From assembly GCF_001687605.2 (NCBI RefSeq), contig NZ_CP016539.2, forward strand, positions 1,828,501-1,892,500: a stretch of 64,000 bases of DNA. Reading direction: 5' to 3'. Of this stretch, positions 17,486 through 26,815 are shown piece by piece. Positions within the stretch are counted from its first letter, which is position 1. Every line of letters begins with the position of its first letter. Under the pieces are notes generated by a model. It did not search any database, was not told where the DNA came from, and worked only from the letters and a program-made list of their open reading frames with translations. Origin of the DNA: Planococcus plakortidis (GTDB lineage: Bacteria; Bacillota; Bacilli; Bacillales_A; Planococcaceae). The position numbers were made by a program, and so were the translations under genes.

Positions 17486-17511
17486 GTCGTCGCGACTACG
17501 GAAAAGTTACA
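17486..17511 (-). promoter_or_regulatory. Candidate autoregulatory ECF (sigma-X type) promoter of sigX
   Basis: Minus strand: TGTAAC (17506-17511), 16-base spacer, CGAC (17486-17489). The B. subtilis sigma-X consensus is TGTAAC with CGAC about 16-17 bases on. The -35 overlaps the resE stop codon TAA, 25 bases before the sigX ribosome-binding region. Confidence 0.65.
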
Positions 17512-19282
17512 TCGCCTTCAGCGGCAATGTGAAGATAAACGAAGTGCCTTCGCCCAATTTGCTTTCGGCACGGATTTCTCCCGAGTGCGCTTTGATGATA
17601 TTGCTCGCAATCGCGAGGCCGAGCCCAGTGCCGCCCTTGCCGAGCGTTCTTGCCTTATCGGCTTTATAGAAGCGCTCAAAGACAAATTCCAGATCCTTCT
17701 CTGAAATTCCGGCTCCGGTATCGTTGATCGAAACTTTTGCGCGGTCTCCCATATTTTCGACATGTACATGCACTTGCCCTCCCTCGGGGGTATGGCGGAG
17801 TGCATTATCGATCAAATTCGTCATGACTTGTTCGATGCGGTCTTCATCCAGTTCGGCGGCCGCCCAATCGTCGAGTTCTGTCGTGAAGCTCAATTCAATG
17901 CCTTTTTCTTTTGCTGCTTGGCTGAACTTCAAGCTCATCCGTTCGATGGCATTATTGAATTGCACCAATTCCTTATAGAGCCGCATATGGCCCGATTCCA
18001 ATCGCGCCAAGTTCAAGAGGTCCGTGACGAGTCTACCCATGCGCTGGGATTCCTCATAGATGATCTTGGTCATTTCGTTGCGCTCTTCTTCGCTTGCGCC
18101 GACGTCATCGAGCAAGGCTTCGCTATAGCCTTGGAGCATGGCAATCGGTGTCCGCAATTCGTGCGAAACATTGGCGATGAAATCTTCCCGCAGCTTCTCA
18201 AGACGGTGCTGTTCGGTCATGTTATGAAGCACGGCCACCGCTCCGCGCACGCTTTCACCGCTGTAAAGCGGGCTGAAATTGACTGCATAATAAGCACCTT
18301 CGATTTCAAGCTCTTCCTCGATCTCCTCTTGAAAAGTCAGGACATGATCGAGCATATGGAGCATTTCCGACGGCAATGCCTTAGCATCCGTGCCATCCTT
18401 AAAGAGCCATTGCCGCAGCAGCTTTTCAGCCGGGGGATTGCTAAGCAAGATGGTCTTATCCTGATTGAAGGTGATGACGGCATCCGCCATCGAGGTCAAG
18501 ATGCTCGATAATTGTTCTTTTTCCTGATTGATCACTTCGAGATGATGTTTCAGCTGGCGGCCCATCTGGTTAAAGGCAATCGCCAATTGGCCGATTTCAT
18601 CTCCCGAAGAGACTTTCACTTTCGTGTCGAAATTCCCTTTCGCCAATTCAAATGCCCCTTCACGCATATTGCGCAGCGGGGAAGTGATGCGAGTCGACAG
18701 GAAAAACGCAAAAAACGTCGTCAGTAATAAAGCGATGAATGCGGACAGGAAAACGATGTTGGTCGTCCTTTCAGCCGTGCGGTCCATCACTTCCAATGAC
18801 TGGTAAATGAAAACCGTCCCGTGAAGTTCATCACTCGTCTGAAGGGGCGAAGCCATGACTATATACGATTCCATGCGGTCTGCTTCCGATAAGGAAGGCA
18901 ACAGCATTTCTTTTGTGACGGTCTCATCGCTTTCGAAAACTTTCTGGAACTCTTTTTCACTGACGATCTTTTCCCTGATTTCCTCGCCATTCAAGCCATC
19001 GTGCAAATAATAGGAGATTTTCCCCGGTTCTTCGGCGATGACGGCATTGGTTTCAGGGCCGAGCACTTCATCGACAATGGATAAATTGCCTTCCCCGGAT
19101 TGTTCGTTAAAGATCCTGGCAATCATATTCGCCTCGTTATGCAGTGCTTCTTCCACTGTTTCGCTGTGGAAGTTCCCGAGAAACTCCAACAGCAACACCG
19201 TCACAATAAACAAGACAAAGGAAACGAGAAGCAAAATGGTTACCCACAGCTTCCCGACGATGCTATTCCATATTCTATTCAT
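17507..19282 (-). CDS. resE: Sensor histidine kinase ResE
   Basis: 591 residues. Order of parts: membrane helix (about 12-34), extracytoplasmic sensor (35-165), second membrane helix (about 168-190), HAMP (190-240), PAS (about 255-350), HisKA with the phosphorylated His in FIANVSHELRTP, then the ATPase domain with NLIDNALRHTPEGG, DTGAGIS and GGTGLGLAIA. It phosphorylates ResD in response to oxygen limitation or nitric oxide in B. subtilis. The start at 19280-19282 overlaps the resD stop by eight bases. Confidence 0.94.
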   Translation of the reverse strand: MNRIWNSIVGKLWVTILLLVSFVLFIVTVLLLEFLGNFHSETVEEALHNEANMIARIFNEQSGEGNLSIVDEVLGPETNAVIAEEPGKISYYLHDGLNGEEIREKIVSEKEFQKVFESDETVTKEMLLPSLSEADRMESYIVMASPLQTSDELHGTVFIYQSLEVMDRTAERTTNIVFLSAFIALLLTTFFAFFLSTRITSPLRNMREGAFELAKGNFDTKVKVSSGDEIGQLAIAFNQMGRQLKHHLEVINQEKEQLSSILTSMADAVITFNQDKTILLSNPPAEKLLRQWLFKDGTDAKALPSEMLHMLDHVLTFQEEIEEELEIEGAYYAVNFSPLYSGESVRGAVAVLHNMTEQHRLEKLREDFIANVSHELRTPIAMLQGYSEALLDDVGASEEERNEMTKIIYEESQRMGRLVTDLLNLARLESGHMRLYKELVQFNNAIERMSLKFSQAAKEKGIELSFTTELDDWAAAELDEDRIEQVMTNLIDNALRHTPEGGQVHVHVENMGDRAKVSINDTGAGISEKDLEFVFERFYKADKARTLGKGGTGLGLAIASNIIKAHSGEIRAESKLGEGTSFIFTLPLKAM

Positions 19283-19991
19283 TGCCGACCTCGAATTTAT
19301 ATCCAACACCCCATACGGTGACAATCATTTTAGCTGCTGATTCGGAGACCCGGTTCAATTTCTCCCGCAAGCGTTTGACGTGGGTATCCACGGTACGCAA
19401 ATCGCCGAAAAAGTCATAATGCCATACCTCTTTGAGCAGATGCTCCCGGTCGAATACTTTATCCGGTGATTTTGCCAGGAAATACAATAGTTCATATTCT
19501 TTCGGCGTCAGGTTTACTTCGACACCGTCTGCGGTCACGCGGTGCGCATCATGGTCGATCGTCAGATGCGGAAACACGACTAAATCTTTCGAGACGGTCG
19601 AACTCGTAGAAGGCGAATACGCAGAAGAACGCCGCAAAATCGCTTTGACACGCAGCACCACTTCCCGCGGGCTGAACGGTTTGACGATATAGTCGTCTGC
19701 TCCGGATTCAAAGCCTTCCACGCGATTTGCCTCTTCGCCTTTTGCCGTCAGCATGATGATTGGCGTCATTTTCGTCTCACGGAGTTCAGTCGCCACTTCG
19801 ATACCGTCTTTCTCAGGCATCATGAGGTCAAGCAGGATGCAATGATAATCCGTTTCCATCGCTTTTTCCAAAGCTTCCACGCCATTTTCCGCTTCTTCCA
19901 CCATATATCCTTCACGCTCCAGATACATCTTCAACAAGCGCCGGATCCTCTCTTCGTCATCCACTACAAGAATCGTGATTTCTTCAGACAT
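19275..19991 (-). CDS. resD: Response regulator ResD (OmpR family)
   Basis: 238 residues: receiver domain 1-120 (acidic pocket VVDDEER, phospho-acceptor Asp in CILLDLMMPEKDG, Lys in TAKGEE) and a winged-helix DNA-binding domain 135-238 (LTPKEYELLYFLAKSPDKVF, TVDTHVKRLREKLN). It activates respiration and anaerobic genes. The start at 19989-19991 has GGAGGGATTAGG upstream; the longer frame runs back into the resC terminator. Followed with overlap by resE. Confidence 0.95.
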   Translation of the reverse strand: MSEEITILVVDDEERIRRLLKMYLEREGYMVEEAENGVEALEKAMETDYHCILLDLMMPEKDGIEVATELRETKMTPIIMLTAKGEEANRVEGFESGADDYIVKPFSPREVVLRVKAILRRSSAYSPSTSSTVSKDLVVFPHLTIDHDAHRVTADGVEVNLTPKEYELLYFLAKSPDKVFDREHLLKEVWHYDFFGDLRTVDTHVKRLREKLNRVSESAAKMIVTVWGVGYKFEVGNE

Positions 19992-20049
19992 CCTAATCCC
20001 TCCAACTTTCATCTCTATACCTTTCATTGTACCGATAAGGGTACCAAAA

Positions 20050-20090
20050 ATAAACGAAAAGCCTTTTCCATGAAAGGAAAAGGCTTTTGT
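20050..20090 (-). terminator. Terminator between resC and resD
   Basis: A perfect 13-bp stem AAAAGCCTTTTCC / GGAAAAGGCTTTT with a 6-base loop begins five bases after the resC stop. It should separate resABC from resDE, which would then need its own promoter, or only partly read through as in B. subtilis. Confidence 0.85.
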
Positions 20091-20092
20091 CG

Positions 20093-21277
20093 TCAAGCGT
20101 ATGAATGCAGGCCTGCAATAATCAGGTTAACAGCCACCAAGTTGAACATGATGATGACAAAACCGATGACCGCGAGCCACGCAGACTTTTCGCCTGCCCA
20201 GCCCCTGCCAAGGCGCAAGTGCAGATAGGCTGCGTAGAACAGCCATGTAACGAGTGCCCATACCTCTTTCGGGTCCCATCCCCAGAAGCGCGACCAGGCG
20301 ATTTGCGCCCAGATCATCGCGAAGATCAAAGCCCCGAGAGAGAAGATCGGGAAACCGATGATGATCGAGCGGTAATTGATCTCATCCATCAGCTGCAGAT
20401 TGACGTTCTTCGTGAACGGCTGGAGCATTTCGGAAATACGTTTGCGGAAAATCAGCCGGATCAATCCGTAGAGCACTGTCCCAACCATGACCGACCAAAA
20501 GACAGTCGTCAGTTTTCCCGCATGGACAATCGGCGGCATTTCCACCAGCGGCGTAAACGCCCCGTCCGTCATTGGCTCGAATTCGTTCATGCCGAAGATC
20601 GCTGGCATATTGTAGGTGATTTCCGACGGTTGGCCGTCTTTATTGACATAAGCGAAATCGGCTTCGTAATTCGTCAAGGTGAAGAATGTGCTCGTCACGA
20701 CAAAGCCAAGGACGAGAACAAGCGAATACATGATGGCTTCAAGCCAGAAGCGCTGTTTCGACTTTTTCTTTTGGTCGACGACTTTGAGCAAATAAATTAA
20801 GCCGGCTGCCGCACTGATCGCAAGGATCCCTTCTGCGATGACGACTGTGATGACATGGATCGCCAGCCAATTCGTCTGAAGTGCCGGGATCAGCGGGCTC
20901 ACTTCACTCGGGAACATACTGGCATAAGCAATGATCAATAACGCGATCGGCAGGACGATCATGCCGAGTACTGCGGTTTTGTACAATGCGTAAAGTACGA
21001 TGAATCCGCCGACAAGCGTCATCCCGAATGCTGTCGTGAACTCGAACATATTACTGATGGGCGCGTGACCCGTGACCATCCATCGCGTGATGAAATAGCC
21101 TAGTTGCGCAAGGAAGCCGAGGACCGTAATCGTCATGGCGACTTTGCCCCACCGCTGTTCGGATCGGTAGGTGCCTTTCTTGTTGCCTTTGACGGCTCCG
21201 CCGAATACAAATGTCGCTAACAGATAGGCGAAAAACGCTGCATATAATAGATTGGAACTGATATCGGCTAATGTCAT
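20093..21277 (-). CDS. resC: Cytochrome c biogenesis protein ResC (CcsA/CcsB family)
   Basis: 394 residues with about eight to nine membrane segments. The haem-handling tryptophan-rich motif [14 protein letters not shown] is near residue 340, flanked by conserved histidines. With ResB it forms the system II haem export and ligation complex that attaches haem to c-type cytochromes outside the membrane. The start codon overlaps the resB stop by four bases. Last gene of the resABC unit, ending at a terminator. Confidence 0.93.
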   Translation of the reverse strand: MTLADISSNLLYAAFFAYLLATFVFGGAVKGNKKGTYRSEQRWGKVAMTITVLGFLAQLGYFITRWMVTGHAPISNMFEFTTAFGMTLVGGFIVLYALYKTAVLGMIVLPIALLIIAYASMFPSEVSPLIPALQTNWLAIHVITVVIAEGILAISAAAGLIYLLKVVDQKKKSKQRFWLEAIMYSLVLVLGFVVTSTFFTLTNYEADFAYVNKDGQPSEITYNMPAIFGMNEFEPMTDGAFTPLVEMPPIVHAGKLTTVFWSVMVGTVLYGLIRLIFRKRISEMLQPFTKNVNLQLMDEINYRSIIIGFPIFSLGALIFAMIWAQIAWSRFWGWDPKEVWALVTWLFYAAYLHLRLGRGWAGEKSAWLAVIGFVIIMFNLVAVNLIIAGLHSYA

Positions 21278-22926
21278 GTCAATTGTTCACCTTCCCTTTT
21301 CTCCTGTGCTTCCATGTCTTCCTGTTGGTCGCGATATGCCGGAAGAGAAGCGTGTTCAGTCACCTGATCCAGGTCTTTCTTAAGCCCGAACCAGTTTTTA
21401 TTTGTGTGGCCTGCAAGCAAAATGCTGCCATCTGCCTGCTGCTGGATCCAGAAGCGGCGATGGTTGAAGTACATTCCTTGCGCCACGCCGATCATGAAGA
21501 TCAAGCCGCCGAGCCCGAGAATAGGCAAGGTGCGGTCTTTGCGTACCGTTAAGCCCGAAGCGTCTCGGGTTTCGACTCCTTGGAAGGCAAGTTTGTACTC
21601 GTTATCGCCGAGTGGTTCCACTGTGTTCTGAATGGTAATGAAACTCGTTTCGCCATCCGGTGTGTCCGGGGTCGTCATTTTAACTAGGAAGCCCGGATTT
21701 TTCGGCAGCGGCGTCGCTGTTTGCGGTTCACCGTTTTCAAAACCGGAGAAGTCAGGATAGTAGCCGAGCAATTCCACAACCGAGCCGTCTGCAAGCTCGT
21801 ACGTCGTTTCCGGATTGACCAAGTCGATCGTCAAATCTCCACGGCTTTCGCCGGTCTCCTTGTTCTGAAGCGCGAAGCTCATCGTTTTCAGTTCATCCTG
21901 CTGGAAATCCATCTGATACAAAGCGTAGCCATCGAACTTGAACGGCTGGTTGACCCGGATGGCGTGCTCCTCGACCATTTCCATATCGTCTGTATCGCCA
22001 GGCAATGCACCCTCTGGTATTTTGTAGAGGACGACATCCGTCTGGTAATTTTTCGCGACCGTACCGACACGGTCGATCGCTTCACCGAATTTCTCTTCTT
22101 CGCCCTCTCCTGTGTAGGTCTCCAAAGTGAATCCTTTGCTCTCCAACACATAACCGGGCGCATCCGGGATCGCACGCGTTTCGCCTTCACGGATCCATAA
22201 GGTTTCATCTACGTAGAAACCGGGCATCATGCGCAGCATGACGCCGAACAGGAAGATGATCAACCCGATGTGGTTGACATAAGGGCCCCACCGCGAAAAA
22301 CGGCCTTTTTCAGCAAGCAAACCATTCTTATCGGTCGACACCTTATATTTCAATTCGCCCAATTTCTCTTCGGCTTTCTTTAGCGTATCCGCATCTCCTG
22401 GCCCTTCCGCGAAAATGCGCTGCTTGCGCATAAAGCTGGAATGGCGCAGCACCCGCTGGTTTTTCAATGATTTATAAAGCGGCACGAAACGGTCAAGGCT
22501 CGCAATGATCAGCGAGATTGCCAGCATGCCGACAAGGGTGATAAACCAAAACGAATTGTATAGGTCATGGAAGCCGAGCGCATGGTAAACCGTCCCGACG
22601 CTTCCATAGATATCGGTATAATAAGCTTCGATATCCGCTTCTGTCGCTGCCGGCACATATTGTTTCTGCGGCAGGATCGTGCCGAGGGCAGCTGCGATCA
22701 ATAAGACGATGATAATCCCGACGCCCACTTTAACACTGGAAAAGAAATTCCAAATCTTGTCGATGATCGACTTGTTATACGTCTGGGAGCGTCTAGCCGT
22801 CCCTTCATAGCGCATGTCCGCCAATTTCTTGTTTTCTTCTTGCTCATTGAGCGGCCGTCCGCACGATTCACAGAGAATTGTGCCCGGCGGGTTTTCATGG
22901 CCGCATTTGCAAATCAATTTGTCCAT
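21274..22926 (-). CDS. resB: Cytochrome c biogenesis protein ResB
   Basis: 550 residues. A small N-terminal zinc ribbon comes first ([20 protein letters not shown], four cysteines in residues 6-22), then membrane helices (about 70-90 and 125-145), a large extracytoplasmic domain and a final helix near residue 490. Partner of ResC in system II haem ligation. The cysteine ribbon is also present in Bacillus ResB, so it is not an odd fusion. Start preceded by AAGGAG; overlaps resC by four bases; 13 bases after resA. Confidence 0.94.
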   Translation of the reverse strand: MDKLICKCGHENPPGTILCESCGRPLNEQEENKKLADMRYEGTARRSQTYNKSIIDKIWNFFSSVKVGVGIIIVLLIAAALGTILPQKQYVPAATEADIEAYYTDIYGSVGTVYHALGFHDLYNSFWFITLVGMLAISLIIASLDRFVPLYKSLKNQRVLRHSSFMRKQRIFAEGPGDADTLKKAEEKLGELKYKVSTDKNGLLAEKGRFSRWGPYVNHIGLIIFLFGVMLRMMPGFYVDETLWIREGETRAIPDAPGYVLESKGFTLETYTGEGEEEKFGEAIDRVGTVAKNYQTDVVLYKIPEGALPGDTDDMEMVEEHAIRVNQPFKFDGYALYQMDFQQDELKTMSFALQNKETGESRGDLTIDLVNPETTYELADGSVVELLGYYPDFSGFENGEPQTATPLPKNPGFLVKMTTPDTPDGETSFITIQNTVEPLGDNEYKLAFQGVETRDASGLTVRKDRTLPILGLGGLIFMIGVAQGMYFNHRRFWIQQQADGSILLAGHTNKNWFGLKKDLDQVTEHASLPAYRDQQEDMEAQEKREGEQLT

Positions 22927-22939
22927 CCCAAAAATCTCC

Positions 22940-23491
22940 TTATTCAGGTTTGATTTCTTCCATAAAACCTGCGATATCCTGCTCTGTCATTTCACCGGTC
23001 ACGATGCGCTGGATTTCGCCTTGCGGATTCACCAGCATGGTCGTTGGAAGCGGGCGGATATTATATGCTGTCATGACGCTTTTGTCGCGGTCGATGACAA
23101 TCGGGAAATCGAGGCCGTATTGACGTGCGAAGGTCTCCACTTCAAAATTCGATTGCGCAATATTCACCGCCAGGATCTGGACGCCTTGATCTTCGTATAC
23201 ATCGTACTGGCTGGCCATCGCGGGCATTTCCTTGATGCACGGTTCACACCACGTGCCCCAGAAATTCAGGAATACGCCTTGCCCTTTGTAATCGGACAGT
23301 TTATGTGTTTTCCCGTCCAGGTCCGTAAGGGTGAAATCCGGTGCCGGGTCTCCCACTTTCAGCACTTCCACTTCATCCGCTGTCACGCTGTTGTAGATCG
23401 TATAGCCGATGGCCGCGACCAATAGCAGCAAAATAACGGAACGCATAATCGTCCGGTTTTTCTTCTTGTTCCTTTTTTTCTCCGTACTCAT
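22940..23491 (-). CDS. resA: Membrane-anchored thiol-disulfide oxidoreductase ResA
   Basis: 183 residues: uncleaved signal anchor (about 16-35) and a thioredoxin-like domain with the active site WCEPC in NFWGTWCEPCIKEMP near residue 80, and the cis-proline in LPTTMLV. It reduces the haem-binding cysteines of apo-cytochrome c outside the membrane. The start at 23489-23491 is set by GAAGGAGG. First gene of resABC; an extended -10 promoter lies 35 bases upstream. Confidence 0.95.
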   Translation of the reverse strand: MSTEKKRNKKKNRTIMRSVILLLLVAAIGYTIYNSVTADEVEVLKVGDPAPDFTLTDLDGKTHKLSDYKGQGVFLNFWGTWCEPCIKEMPAMASQYDVYEDQGVQILAVNIAQSNFEVETFARQYGLDFPIVIDRDKSVMTAYNIRPLPTTMLVNPQGEIQRIVTGEMTEQDIAGFMEEIKPE

Positions 23492-23525
23492 AAAGATCCT
23501 CCTTCGAAGGATTGGATGCACATCA

Positions 23526-23534
23526 ATTATAGCA
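23526..23534 (-). promoter_or_regulatory. Extended -10 promoter of resA
   Basis: Minus strand TGCTATAAT: a perfect TATAAT with the TGn extension; no good -35 is needed or seen. 35 bases before the resA start. Confidence 0.55.
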
Positions 23535-23580
23535 AAGTTTCAAAGTGCGCCTGGCTGCAGTTTTGAAGGGTTTGTGAACG

Positions 23581-24312
23581 TTAACGTCGTTTACCGGTAT
23601 CCGCAAGCACGCGCAATTGCTTTACTTCGTGGGGGCTGAGCTCTCTCGATTCACCGGCATTCAAGCTATGCAAAGTCAAGAAGGCGAATTGTTCGCGGCT
23701 CAGTTTCTGGACCGGATAGCCGATTGCCTCGAACATCCGGCGGACTTGTCGGTTGCGGCCTTCATGAATCGTGATCTGGACGATCGCTTTTGCAGCCTTC
23801 GAATCGGCCGACAATAATTTCACTTTCGCGGGCGCTGTCATGCCATCTTCCAATTTGATGCCGTGCTCGAGTTTCTGGAGGTCTTCCTTTGACGGGATGC
23901 CTTTCAAACGCGCGACATAGGTCTTGTCGATTTCGAATTTCGGATGCGTCAGGCTATTGGCGAATTCACCATCGTTCGTCAAAAGCAACAATCCTGACGT
24001 ATCGTAGTCAAGCCGCCCCACTGGATAAATCCGTTCTTCGACATTCGGGAAGAAGTCCGTCACCACTTTGCGGTTCTTATCATCGGAAACCGCCGAAATG
24101 ACACCGCGCGGCTTGTAGAGTAGATAGTATACTTTCCGTTCTTTTTCCATTTGGACGCCTTCCACTTCGATTTTATCGGAAGGTGTCACTTTGACGCCCA
24201 ATTCCTTGACGGTCTTTCCGTTCACTTTCACTTTCCCATCAAGAATCATTTGTTCCGCTTTGCGCCTGGATGCAATCCCTGCATGCGCCATTACTTTCTG
24301 TAATCTTTCCAT
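23581..24312 (-). CDS. rluB: 23S rRNA pseudouridine synthase RluB
   Basis: 243 residues: S4 RNA-binding domain (1-60: MAHAGIASRRKAEQMI) and the RsuA/RluB catalytic domain with GRLDYDTSGLLLLTNDG near residue 100, holding the catalytic Asp, and GRNRQVRRMFEAIGYPV. It makes a pseudouridine in the peptidyl-transferase region of 23S rRNA. In B. subtilis, dacB-spmA-spmB-ypuI lie between it and scpB; here only 164 non-coding bases do. Confidence 0.94.
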   Translation of the reverse strand: MERLQKVMAHAGIASRRKAEQMILDGKVKVNGKTVKELGVKVTPSDKIEVEGVQMEKERKVYYLLYKPRGVISAVSDDKNRKVVTDFFPNVEERIYPVGRLDYDTSGLLLLTNDGEFANSLTHPKFEIDKTYVARLKGIPSKEDLQKLEHGIKLEDGMTAPAKVKLLSADSKAAKAIVQITIHEGRNRQVRRMFEAIGYPVQKLSREQFAFLTLHSLNAGESRELSPHEVKQLRVLADTGKRR

Positions 24313-24429
24313 TTCCTGTTCACCCCATCTGATTAAATACCGCCTCCACAGGCGGCCGATTCACGTTCTTCGCGGTCTTTCTAACCGGAATTATGGCACA
24401 ATTCCGTTCAAAGAGAAAGCGCGTCGCTC

Positions 24430-24465
24430 AAAAGAAAAGAAGACTGTACATGCGCCCCAGTCTTC
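24430..24465 (-). terminator. Terminator after scpB
   Basis: Minus strand: AAGACTG (24458-24464) pairs with CAGTCTT (24440-24446), followed by a C/T-rich tail CTTTTCTTTT. Confidence 0.7.
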
Positions 24466-24476
24466 CCAGTAAGCTC

Positions 24477-25067
24477 CTATGCGTTTACTTCTTCTTTGAA
24501 TGCTTCCTGAAACTTTGTCATGAAGAGATCGGTATCTTCCTCCGGTTCTTCAGCCAACTCTTCCGGCAGCGGTGGCAACCCATCCAGGTTCTTCAAGCCG
24601 AAATAATCGAGGAACTCGTCGGTCGTGCCGTACAAAATGGCACGGCCGGTACCTTCAGCACGCCCACATTCCTGGACCAGCCCTTTGGCAGCGAGGGTGG
24701 CGAGCGCTTTTTCGCTTTTTACGCCGCGCAAGTCCTCGAGCTCCACCCGGGTGATGGGTTGTTTGTATGCTACAATCGCGAGCACTTCAAGCGATGCTTG
24801 CGACAAAGATTGAGGCGTCGGATTCTCCACTAGCTTCTGGATGGTTTCCGCCATTTCCGGTTTGGTCACCAGCCGATACACGCCTGCCAATTCTTTCAGC
24901 GTCACACCGGCTACTTCTTCATCATAGCGTGCTTTCAACTCAGACAGTGCCTGCTCCACTTGTTCCGCTTCTGCTCCAGCCAAGAACTGCAGTTGGCTGA
25001 AACTCAAGCCATCATCTCCTGTGACAAAAAGCAATGCTTCAATTTGGGCCGATAGGTTCTTCTTCAT
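24477..25067 (-). CDS. scpB: Segregation and condensation protein ScpB
   Basis: 196 residues, tandem winged-helix protein that dimerises and binds ScpA in the SMC condensin complex. The typical segment SLSQASLEVLAIVAYKQPITRVELEDLRGV lies near residue 90, and the second winged helix is marked by LLYGTTDEFLDYFGLKNLDGLPPLP (split between two helices). The tail is acidic. The start at 25065-25067 lies inside the end of scpA (29-base overlap), with AAAGGAAA upstream; coupling fits the 1:2 ScpA:ScpB complex. Confidence 0.94.
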   Translation of the reverse strand: MKKNLSAQIEALLFVTGDDGLSFSQLQFLAGAEAEQVEQALSELKARYDEEVAGVTLKELAGVYRLVTKPEMAETIQKLVENPTPQSLSQASLEVLAIVAYKQPITRVELEDLRGVKSEKALATLAAKGLVQECGRAEGTGRAILYGTTDEFLDYFGLKNLDGLPPLPEELAEEPEEDTDLFMTKFQEAFKEEVNA

Positions 25068-25809
25068 CTTGCCACGTTTCCTTTCTCAGTTCCACCGACA
25101 ATTCAGTGAAATTCTTTTGCTGCTCGACGGCAATCACTTGACGCTTCATCAATTCAAGCAAGGATAGGAATGAAACGACGAGTACAGCCTGGTCATCTGA
25201 TGGGAAAAGGTCGGAAAAATTCGCCCGTCCCTTAAAAGACTTCAAACGGTCGACCATCGAACCCATCTGTTCCTTAATGGATACTTCCTGCCGTGCGACA
25301 CGGGTCGATAGCGGTGCCCTTAACTGTTTCCGTCGCAGCATCTTCTGGAAGGCCCCAAGCATGTCGTAGGCATTTGCGTCGTAATCCATGGCGTCGGGCT
25401 GCTGGAGATCCGATAGATCGGCGGGCGCTTTCGAATACAGCACCGCCCTGTCTTTTTCCAGCTTCTTCAGTTCGCCTGCCGCTTCTTTGTATTTCTTGTA
25501 CTCGATCAGCCGCGACACCAATTCATCGCGCGGGTCTTCTTCATCGAATTCGTAATCGACTTCGTCGATTTCCCCTTCATGCACCGGCAGCAAGGTTTTA
25601 CTTTTGATCGCAAGCAATGTCGCCGCCATCACGAGGTATTCGCTCGCCTCGTTAAGTTCGAGCACTTGCATTGCACGGATATGCTCCATATACTGTGTAG
25701 TGATTTGGGAAACGGGAATATCGTAAATATCGATTTCCAAACGCTGGATTAAATGCAATAATAAATCAAGCGGGCCTTCAAAGGCATCCACTTTCACTTC
25801 ATAAGACAT
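25039..25809 (-). CDS. scpA: Segregation and condensation protein ScpA (kleisin)
   Basis: 256 residues. The kleisin subunit bridges the two SMC heads. The N-terminal segment VDAFEGPLDLLLHLIQ and IPVSQITTQY are the SMC-neck binding part; the C-terminal winged helix (about 185-250) contacts the SMC head; the middle binds ScpB. Divergent from the DUF309 gene ypuF, as in B. subtilis. It has no visible strong promoter in the 62-base divergent gap. Confidence 0.94.
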   Translation of the reverse strand: MSYEVKVDAFEGPLDLLLHLIQRLEIDIYDIPVSQITTQYMEHIRAMQVLELNEASEYLVMAATLLAIKSKTLLPVHEGEIDEVDYEFDEEDPRDELVSRLIEYKKYKEAAGELKKLEKDRAVLYSKAPADLSDLQQPDAMDYDANAYDMLGAFQKMLRRKQLRAPLSTRVARQEVSIKEQMGSMVDRLKSFKGRANFSDLFPSDDQAVLVVSFLSLLELMKRQVIAVEQQKNFTELSVELRKETWQDEEEPIGPN

Positions 25810-25871
25810 GTGACTACCACCTGACTGTTCATATTCCTGCTATAACTGATTATAAAAGAAAGGAGACCGAA

Positions 25872-26372
25872 ATGCATCCGCTTAACCATCCCTTATTCCT
25901 CCAGTACATCATCCATTTCAATGATGAAAGAGATTACTTCGAATGCCATGAAGTCGGCGAAGAGTATTGGAAACAAATCGCACCGAAAGACAAGGCGCAT
26001 CCTTTGACCGGATGGATCCAACTGGCGGTCGGCATGTATCATTGGCGCCGCAGCAATTATCCCGGGGCGCTCCGTTCGCTCATCCGGGCCAAACCGAAAC
26101 TCGCCGAAGCAGGCGTCTGGAGCGAGGGTTTCGACCATGAACAATTGGCACTGCTCCTGAACGAATCGATCCAGGGCGTCACAGACCGCGAGCCATTCGA
26201 ACCCCGCGACCTCCCGCTTTTGCCGGGCGACTTGGCCCAAGCCATCGAAGCCCGCAGGCAACAATATATAGCCCCTGCACATGACGAGTATTACTTGATG
26301 CATAAGCACCGCTTGCGCGACCGCACGGAAATCATCGCGCTCCGGCAACAGAAAAAAAGGCGGAACCTTTAA
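25872..26372 (+). CDS. ypuF: DUF309 family protein (YpuF-like)
   Basis: 166 residues, helical, soluble. The family signature FNDERDYFECHEVGEEYWK is near residue 16 and GWIQLAVGMYHWRRSNYPGA follows near residue 48. The role is unknown; the conserved Glu/His residues (E24, H26, E27) look like a metal site, which is inference. Conserved neighbour of scpA in Bacillus. Start supported by AAAGGAGACC; ends at a terminator shared with ribT. Confidence 0.85.
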   Translation: MHPLNHPLFLQYIIHFNDERDYFECHEVGEEYWKQIAPKDKAHPLTGWIQLAVGMYHWRRSNYPGALRSLIRAKPKLAEAGVWSEGFDHEQLALLLNESIQGVTDREPFEPRDLPLLPGDLAQAIEARRQQYIAPAHDEYYLMHKHRLRDRTEIIALRQQKKRRNL

Positions 26373-26395
26373 GAATTAAAGGCCGCCTTTTTTTA
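26352..26395. terminator. Bidirectional terminator between ypuF and ribT
   Basis: AAAAAAAGGCGG pairs with CCGCCTTTTTTT; an inner CCTTT/AAAGG extends the stem. It overlaps both stop regions. Confidence 0.85.
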
Positions 26396-26735
26396 CTGGG
26401 CATTTATTCAGGAAAGCTTCGGTTTCGTCTGTAGCCCGCATTTCCCGGTGCTGCATCATGTCTTGGATTTTATCGATCATCTGGTGGCCGATCCCGTCGC
26501 CTCGATGGGATGGATTCACCGATACATGATGGATGGTGTAATGATCATCTGCGACCTCCACACCTAATAACCCGACGAAATCATCCTCTTTTTTCCATAG
26601 GAACAATTGCCATTCCGGATTTTCTTCATAGATGTGCATGGTCTGCTGCAGCTTTTTCAGTTCGCGCTCTTTGGGCATGAAAGACAATAAACCCATGGCG
26701 ATCTTTTCAAATGATTTTTTGTATCTGTACAACAT
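26376..26735 (-). CDS. ribT: GNAT-family acetyltransferase RibT
   Basis: 119 residues. The N-terminus (RYKKSFEKIAMGLLSFMP) and the acetyl-CoA loop VSVNPSHRGDGIGHQMI match Bacillus RibT closely. In B. subtilis ribT is the last gene of the riboflavin operon ribDEAHT; here no ribDEAH is attached. Its substrate is not known. The short length agrees with the family. Ribosome-binding site GAGGGATC. Confidence 0.9.
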   Translation of the reverse strand: MLYRYKKSFEKIAMGLLSFMPKERELKKLQQTMHIYEENPEWQLFLWKKEDDFVGLLGVEVADDHYTIHHVSVNPSHRGDGIGHQMIDKIQDMMQHREMRATDETEAFLNKCPVKKGGL

Positions 26736-26815
26736 AATTGATCCCTCATTTTCATCTTAAAAGCAGCTTTACCCATACTACTATAAACGCCGCAATAACT
26801 CAAGTTTATGCCCGG

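Noticed and set aside
22860-22926. ResB cysteine ribbon as an unusual fusion
   Set aside because: Bacillus ResB proteins carry the same N-terminal zinc ribbon.
23409-23639. Plus-strand frame with a Phe-rich start opposite resA
   Set aside because: Reverse complement of the resA Lys/Arg-rich N-terminus and promoter; not coding.
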